Positions 15,443 to 24,400 of a DNA stretch of 50,755 nt are shown here, piece by piece. Made by a program: the position numbers and the translations under genes. The stretch's first letter is position 1, and each line of letters opens with the position of its first letter. This DNA is from Candidatus Taenariivivens baikalensis (GTDB lineage Bacteria; Omnitrophota; Omnitrophia; Omnitrophales; Aquincolibacteriaceae). The stretch lies in the NCBI GenBank assembly GCA_009691445.1, contig SICL01000013.1:1-50755 (forward strand), read 5' to 3'. The notes below the pieces were generated by a model. The model saw only the letters and a program-made list of their open reading frames with translations. It was not told where the DNA came from and did not search any database.

Positions 15443-18400
15443 GTGATACTCAAGCCACACAATATTATGAAGAGACTGATCGCTGCCGGGACTCTCTTTT
15501 TCTTTTTGTCCACCGACTGTTGGGGATCGATTCCCGGGATTCAAATCGGAGTCATTCTTCATTCGGAAACGGTACGTGGATTTCACGTCGAAATCCCTCA
15601 GGACCTTGCACGTGTGGAGAAAGTTTTTGACGCAAAAAACTCTGATCACCCGCGTGTCATTTTTCACATCCAGGATGCCCACGGCCATTACGGCGCTCAG
15701 ATCCAAACTAAAAAGATTTTAGATTATCTTTCCAAACAATACGGAGTCCGCCAGATTTTTGTCGAAGGAGCCGCGTCCGAAGCGCGTCTGGATCCCAAAC
15801 CCGTTCAAATTTTTAAGGAAAAAGAGAAGAACCTCAAAATCGCAGACACGCTGGCCAAATACGGAATGCTCACAGGCGCGGATCTTTACCTGGTGGAAAA
15901 GGGGAATGCTGTCCGCGCGGACGGTATTGAAAATCCGGAGCTTTATCACGAAGCTTATCAAGCCCTTCAGGAGGTTTTCAAGGCAAGTCCCGAGACCGAT
16001 GACTGGATCAAAAACTACTTTTCACGGCTGGATCAAATTGCGTCGCGTCTCTTGCCACCGGATTTACGCGAAGCCCTTCACGAACAGCAAAAATTCGAAG
16101 ACGGAAATCGCGATTTCATTCCCTACGTCAAAAATCTGGCCGCCCTTTCCAAAAAACATCTCAAATTCGATCTCCAGGATCTCTATTCCCAGCTCGAATA
16201 CCCTCAAGCAGCACGCGTCCTCGGAGTCCAGTCGATGGAGAAAGGTCTTAAGCTTGAAGAAGCGCGGAAAGAAAAGGAAAAATTAATTCAGTTCCTTAAG
16301 CTTGTCATTGCGAGCAAAGCGAAGCAATCTCCGGGATCGCCACGTCGCTCTGCTCCTCGCGATGACATTCAGTTTATTGAAAATTTTAAAATCGAAATGA
16401 ATACTTCACCGGATTCTCAAGCCTCTTTACGCTCCTTTTTCGAAAATTTTTCTCGCACCGCAGGTCCTAAGGGATTCCACTTTCACGATTACCCGAACTT
16501 CAGTCTTTACGCGGGCTACCGGATCCTCCTGAGTGAAATTGAAACCGACAAACTTTTCGAGGAAGTTCAAACGCTTTTTAAAAAAATTCTGAATCAGCTT
16601 GCCCAAACTGAAGAACAGAAAGAAATCCTCGGGCTTTATCAGGACGGAGCACTGCTCCGTAAACTCCTGAAACTCGAACTGAACCGCAGGGAGTGGGAGA
16701 GGGTAGAGGCGCGAGCGGGAGAGATCGAGCCGGAGAAGATTGTGAGGCGAATCGAAAGTGGTGTGAAGGGGCAAAGAGCAGAGAGCAGAGAGCGGAGTGA
16801 AGACAAAGGGACCAAAGACAAACCCTCTGCGCTTAGCGCAATGCACTATGCGTATTTCCAGGCATTGAACTTCTACACCCTCTCCCTCAAACGCGAAACA
16901 GTTTTTTATCAAACCCTTGACCGAGAAATGCAAAAGCGCCATCTCACCAAAGTCGTGCTCGTGACTGGAGGTTTTCACACCGACGGAATGGACCGCGTGT
17001 TTCAAAAAAACGGAATCAGCTACGCCACGATCACCCCTCAAATCTCCGGCGGTTTCAAAGAAGCCTCCCAGGTTTACCGTTCTGTGATGCTGCAAGGCGG
17101 AATGGGACAGGTCTTAAGGCACGATCGTTCTCCTTCTGAAGCCGCTAACCTTATGTCCGTCAACCTCTTGCAGCCTTCCGACTTCATTAAACAAATGGCT
17201 GGCCGCTCGGAACTCCGTCGATGGAACCAACAAATCATCCGTGCTAATCCTCAAAATTCCGACCGGTCAGAGGTTCGGGCGTATCAGCCTGGAGCTTATG
17301 AGGATCCTCGTGATTTGGTCGACCGAGGACCGATGAAGTCGATTTCTCCACCGGTACTCACGTATTCACCTCGAATCCTATTTCAGGAACTTGTTAAATG
17401 GATGGAATTTGCGAGCAGACCCAAGGATCTTGACGGACTGATTTTTTGGTTGGAGAGGGCCGCGAGAACTTTAGAAATCGAAACAGATGTGAATAAGCTT
17501 AAAGCCAATTCTGTTTCTGAGGAAACCTACAAACAATTCAGGGATATCATTCTTGCCTGGAACGATCTTAGCGCGGAGGTCAAGTATCCACCGCAAGCCC
17601 AAGCTGCGGATCCGGCAACAAAGGTATTGCCCCGACCTGCCGGCAGATCAAAATATCTGTGGGTGACAACGGACGAGAAATATCAATTCCGTCACCCGGA
17701 TTTTCCGGATTTGTTTTTTCAAGTGACGACGCATGAAGGTTTTCAAAGGGACCATAAGTTTAATCGTTTTCGAATTGTTCGGGATCCGGAGAAAAAACTT
17801 GAAATTGGACAAATTATCGATGGGCATAATCAATCGAGGGTATTTCATTTTGTTTATGATGATTTTGGCGGTCGACCGGTTGGAGTCTTGATTTTAAGAA
17901 CACGATCTTATGCCATTCCTAATCCAGACTTTAGAGGAGTTGTCTCGGGAATTTCTTTGGGGCTTTCAGAGGGAGAACATTCAGATTCCGCTTATATTGG
18001 TATCCACCATCGAAGTGTTCTTGCTGCACCGCCTGCTTTTGCCGGAAAGAAAGCGATGGTCCAATTCGAAGGCGAGTTTCCCATTGAGGCTCGAATAAGA
18101 AGAAAGAGATTTGTACTCATTTTAAAGCGAAATGAAAAAGGAGAATTGGTGGATGTGGCTCGCGAAGTATTTAATGATCAGATTGGGGATTTCACCGGAG
18201 AGATTAACCGGTTTCTCGCAGACGGAAAATATGGAAGGGCTTCTTTGGGCGCGCCTCTTTCCGGAATTCCAGTCGCTGATCCTGAAGGAAAACCGATCTG
18301 GATGAGCGCGGCGCTTCAAAACGGAGTCATTATCAGGACCGATGAGTGGAAAAAAGTTCCGCCGGCAGCTATTTATGATTTTTCCCAGATGCTTCCCGGC

Positions 18401-21400
18401 CGGCTTGTCCCCCGATTTTTGGACAGAGTAAAATCAAGAAAACAGCATTGGTTTATCGTCCTTCGGGATTTTAAGGAAAAGCCTGTAGATTCTTATAAGC
18501 TAAGGATCAGCAGAGATGTTTACAATCAACATTCGGGCTTGATTACGGGGCTTGATTCGGATCAGAGAGCCCGGGTTCATTTACCTGATTATGATTATCG
18601 GCTTCCTTTAAAGTTTAAGCATCACCCCGTGATAGCGTTGCGGTTTCTCGATGAGCGGCAAATCCTTTTCGTCGTTTATGACAAAGCAGGTTTGAATATC
18701 CGCGGCGTATTCTTTTTTCCTTTTCAGGGGCGGCGTCTTGATTTTTCAGAGGAATTAATTCAGGAAGAACTTCAACTCCGTAAGAAATACGCCTACGCAC
18801 TTGATTTTCAGGAAATTTTAAAAAAATCATTTCGAATAAAAAAAGCAAAGCGTTCCGAGATAAGAAACGATTCAGCCGGAGGTTTCGAGGACGGTGATAC
18901 GCCGGTCAAGGGCCTTGATGTCGTCCTTAGTGGCAATCAAAAGCCGGCACCTGTTTCCCAGGTGCCAGGTTTAGTTATTCCACGGTCTCAACCTGGCGCT
19001 TCCGGAACAGGTGCCGATTCCGCTCTTGTTCGTTCAGAAGCTCGGTCCAGAGGGCAGGAGAATGCGCTATTCCACTTGAAGGTGATCCTTAAGGCAGCGG
19101 GGAGAATTACTCGACTTTCGCAGGACCTGAGGGAAGAGGCTATTGCTGATTTTGCACATATCCTGAAAGATTCTTATCCAGCGAATGAAGGAAAAGATAT
19201 GGCTGCGGACATTGTCGACACGGACATTGAACAAACACTTGCCTCCTTTTTACATTTGGGGGTGGATTCGAGCCAGAACAAAGTCAACCGATGGCTTGCC
19301 GGAATTATTTTTGACCAGCCGCAGCCGATGTCAACTCGAAGATGGGTTGTTGCCAATGAAACTTTTATCCGCCGCAATGAACAAAGTGAATTTATTTATT
19401 ATGTGGACCGGCCTTACCGTGTTCGAGCTCCAGGTTTAGATAAAGTCGTACCGGAAGGAGGGATCGCCGGAGAGCTTAACGCCTTTTTTGAAGTGGCCCA
19501 CACAGCGGACGCAATGGCGCCTCCTTACGGAGTAAGCGTGTATCAGGTTTCAAAGTCCATTATTTTAGAAGAGCTTGCCAAGAATCCGGAAATGAAACAG
19601 CTTGTCCTCTCATTGAGCGCCCAAAGATTTGAGGAGCTGGTGCTGGGAATGAACGAGACCCTCGCCGCCCAAAAAATGATGAGTTCAATTCCTGACAAGA
19701 ACCGCAGGGAAACTCTCCGTGCCCTTGTGAATGATTTCAGTCATAAAAATGGCCGGGAACGTCTTTACGCCCTTTACGGGCTTTTTTCGGTGCTAGATGG
19801 CTCTGTCAATCCGGATAGGGAATGGAAAACTTTAGGATCAGGCGTAAGCCCGATTGGAGATATTGGGACAGATCCGCTGGAGCGTTTGCCCCATTATGAT
19901 CTGTTTTCTCAAGATCTATCCAGGGTTTCAAGAAACTCGATTCATACCGCCATCATTCGCCAATCCCAGTTGACTTTGGAAAACAGCAAACAGATCGCCG
20001 AACGTTTGATTCCGAAAGGAACGCTTTATGTATTTACGAATTCTTTGTCTGTGCCTCTTGTTGCCCAGCTTTTAGGAGAGGGGTTTCAAAATCCAATTTT
20101 AATCGTAGCCGGTTTACAGCGTTTCACAAAATCAGAAAGTGAAGGGCGCTCGGAGGTGAGGGGAAACGGTGAAAATAAATATGAAACCCCGTCCAGGATT
20201 GCGTACGGCATTTTGTCCCGATCTGATTCGGAGAGTTTGTTTAGGGATCCCGCCGACATTCCATTGGCCCGAGAGCTTATCAGGAATTTCATTGCGCTTT
20301 TTGAAGACCCCGCTTTTTACAGCAATCTTATCCATCAGGCGTGGGCTCTGCATTTCAAGGCTCCGGCTGCGATTGCTCCTCAGCAGCACTTATTTCCGCT
20401 GAACCTTATGCCAAAGCCGTTGCATTTTCAAACTGCTATCCGGCCTGGATCCAAGATTTCCGCAGAGAAAATCAGTTCGGCGTTCCAAGCACAACAACTT
20501 TTATCCTTTAACAAAGTCCTTCAAAATGCGGAGTTTAAACATGAGATGGCTCGGCGGTTGGGTGAAATTGATGCCGCCCTCGCTGTCCTAGGATCAGGTG
20601 CTCCAGCAGCGAAACCGCTCAGCGAAATGGAAATTGACATTCTTTTGCAAGCCGCAGAAACCATAGTTGCATTTTATCTTGGGTTACCGAAAAACGCGGA
20701 AGATCTCCCAATAGCAGCAACGGCAAAGCCCATTGATGTTGCCGCAGAAAAGGTGAAGGCATTCCGGGATTGGCTTCAGACTCAATCGGGAGAGATGAGC
20801 GAGTTGGAAAGAAATCTCCTCCTCACAGTTTACACAGAAGGAACACTTCTTCAACTTTCGGTGTCAGAGAAACTGCCATTTGGCAAAGCCGCGGACATCT
20901 TCGCTAAACGAATTCCGGATTTTCCGCCGCAAATGCTTGCTCAGCTTAAAGATTTCTACAAGGATCAAAAAGTCTCGGATCGTGATTTGCGTAACCCGTC
21001 CGTTTTCTATGGGAAAAGGATCATTGATTGGGGTGGCCCTGATGCGTCTGCGAGAGCCGGATTTTTAACGGCCCAGCTTGATGCTTTTGAACGAGAACTG
21101 ATCCGCCGGGAAGCCGAGAAGCAAAAAGGAAGCTACGATGCGGTGATGAGCGGTATCTTATTCGATTCTGATTTTCGTGTGGCGGGGGTTGAGGGAAATC
21201 ATCGAATGATTCTTGCCCAATGGATGCGCCGGTCAGCCTATCAGTTAGCACGAGGGATTTATGATGTTCTGAATGCACGGGGATTAACCGGGGGCCGGGT
21301 TTGGATTGATACGGAGAGCCTAGCGATCAGTGAGTTCCCAGCAGCATTAATGATGCTGAATCCCGAAAATATTTCATTCGAAGATTTCCTTCCTTGGGAA

Positions 21401-24400
21401 GAGACCTCCGATATTGATCCGTTTGACCCCAAGTGGGCTGATATGAAAAAAACTTTTCAAGTCGAATATTTATCTCAAAAACCGATGAATCGCCAGATTC
21501 TTCGATGGATTAACAGTGCCAAGCTGATCGTTTATTGGGAGCTTGAGGCCTTAGGCGCTACCGATATCCGCGTAGAGAAAGACCCCGAGGCTGGACTTTA
21601 TCAAGTTCACTTTAAATGGGCTCACGAAGAAACAGACAAAGCCGGTACCGAACGCACTTTGATTTATCGTCAGGTTGATTCGGCGGATTTTGCGGTCACT
21701 GCGCGCGGTGCCGGAAAGACGGATGTTTACTTTTTTTCAAATTCAGCAAAAGAATTGCCGGCTCTTCAAAAAGAAATTGATTCAATGCGGCCGCGTACCC
21801 TACTTGCTTTCGGGTTGCGTGGGGGACAGGTCTTGTCATTGAATGGGTACGAGAAAGATGACGAGGCCGCTGAAAGGTTGAGCCCGGAAGTGGCGATTTA
21901 TAAGGCAAAGCCCGCTGCCCAGGATACAACCTCTCCGGCACCTTCTGCGCCCAAAGAGTTAACGGACGCCGAAAAAGAATCAAAAATTCACGACATTCTG
22001 TCAGCCATTCCAGAGAAACCTAAACTTGATCAGCTTGAGATGCTGTGGCATCAATGGACCCAAGCAAAACGTCTCCTGAGTCAATTGCCGGCCGGTAACC
22101 CACTTCAAAATGAAATTGAAAATTCATTGATGGAAATGGCTGATTTCGCTCAGGCTGAGATGGAAGTGGTTCGAAGTCGTGCCACGCAAGTGTTGCAAAT
22201 GGACAAAAACTTTCTTGAGAAACTTCCTGCGGATGTGGAGGCCTTGTTAAAGACTCTGGAACGGGATGGGAAATTGAAGGTAAAACAAGTCAAACAGCTT
22301 GAACAGTTTTCGGAAATAGTGAATCGCAATCGTAGTGCACCTTCTCATTATCGTTATGTCACTGACATCGTTCACCGGGCAAGGAAACTTTCCTTTTTAT
22401 GTTCCGTGTCCCTCCCCGCGCCGAAGCCAGGTGTTGTCGTGAGCCGCTCAGAGGTGAGGGGGAGAGAATACGGCGGCGATGGGCAATCAAAAAATGAAAA
22501 CGATGAGCAAGGCCTTCGCGATCTTGCGCAGCGTGTTCTTAATAGGGCGCTTGGGTATAAGCCCTATGCCCTTCGTTCTGATGAATCCACAGGGGCCAGG
22601 TCCTCTAGCCGCGCCGAGGTTCGCACCGCGAGTGAGGACAGCAAGTTATGGACTCAAGCCGTAGTCAAAGACGCTCAGCTTGAAAAGGTGATGACGGAGC
22701 TTCTCGCCCAGATTTTACCCGCGGAAAAGAAAATCCTTAATCTTGAAAATGTCCGAAGACTTTTGTCTGCGGCCTACAAAGCTCAAACAGGTAATCAGCT
22801 TTATAATAAGCATCCGCAGATTCAGCCGAGTTTAAACGCCCGCCTTATTCAGCTGGGATTTAAGGATAAGGAAGGGCAAGAGCCAACGCTTTCTTTGAAA
22901 GAAATTAAGGAAGGCTTGGTAGCGGCCGTTTTGCGCGATCCGAAACTTAAAAAAGATTTAAGTAAAAAAGAACAAGATATCAGTTCAGCAGATCTTAAAC
23001 TCATTTTACCTGAAGACTATATCTTTGGAGTGGACGCCGACGTTTATCTTTCAGCTTCTCCCTTTCAATTTATGATGTTTCAAGACCGGAACGATCTTGA
23101 GAATAGTTTGGTTTTCCAAGTGAAAAAGGGAAAATTGTGGATCCAGCACACGCAAGACGCCGCTCCCCGTATTTTAGAACCCAATAATGGAAAGAAGAAT
23201 CTTGTTTACCTTTATCGGGACGCTTCTATACGAAGGTTTGATGCCTCCCTTCAAAAAGAGATGGAGTCGTTTCGTCACGGCACGGATCAGGAATCTAATC
23301 GTGTGGGATTCGCGGGATTAACTGTTGAAGTCTATTTTGAAGAGTTTGAAACGATTCAAGGTTGGCGTCCTAAGGGCCAGTCTTATAATGGACTTGTCCG
23401 GAAAGTGATTTGGACGGATTCGGTCAAAAAAAATAATCAGGTTCTTACCCTTTCAACTATTCCCGGAGAAATCGGAGGGTTTAGTATCGACGGGTTAACC
23501 CTCAAAAGTTCCCGGGGAGAGCAGCCGTTTATTTTTTCTTTGCCGCCGACTTATGATCGAAGAGGTCCTCCTACAGTCAATTTAAGCCGTATTTTGGATC
23601 TTGTCCGTCGTGGAGTTTTTGCGAAATTATTGAAAGAACATCGCATTGAACTTTTGGTTGATGATCAAAAGATACAACTCGACCGTATTCGGCCTCTCGT
23701 CACGGATACGGGCGGCAATTTAAAACGCCAGATTAAATCCTACGCGATGTGGGAAAAAAACGAAGGGACTCTTTATCCTTACCGTTTTTACCCGCTTGGA
23801 GTCACTGTAGGAGATGAAGAACATCCCCCGCTTCCTTTCCACGCAGTTCGTCAAGTTAAGCGCTCCGAACTGCGGACTAAAATCGCAAAGAGGCTCATAA
23901 AGACTCAGGTACCGTTTCCCTTCGAAGATGTGACTCCTCGCTCCGAAGTCAGGATGAAGCAGAATGGAAAATCTGGCGAAGTGGCGATGCCGCCGATACG
24001 CAATCACGGAGTGGAACCCTACAAACCGCTTGCGCGTGATTTCGAGGCAGTCCGGGATTGGATTGAAAGTCTGGCGAAATCGAGTGATTACTTATCCCGG
24101 GAAAGAATAGTATTTCTCGCAGAGCTTCTGCGCTTAAGCCGGGAGGGAAAAACGGTAACTTTAAGGCCCCGGGCCGGTCTTTTAAACGGGATTCACGCCG
24201 CGATCATTTCCAGGATTCCCAATTATGAAAGGTTTTATAACAATACCACAGCAAACAGTTCTAGCCATTTTCCCGTATTGCAATGGGTGCAGTATTTTGT
24301 GGCCAATGCCAAAGTCGATGAAATCCTTCAGGGAAAATCAGGGAAAGTTTCTCCGAAAAATTCTGGAAACGCCTCAGTCGAAGAGCTGACGGATCCGGAG

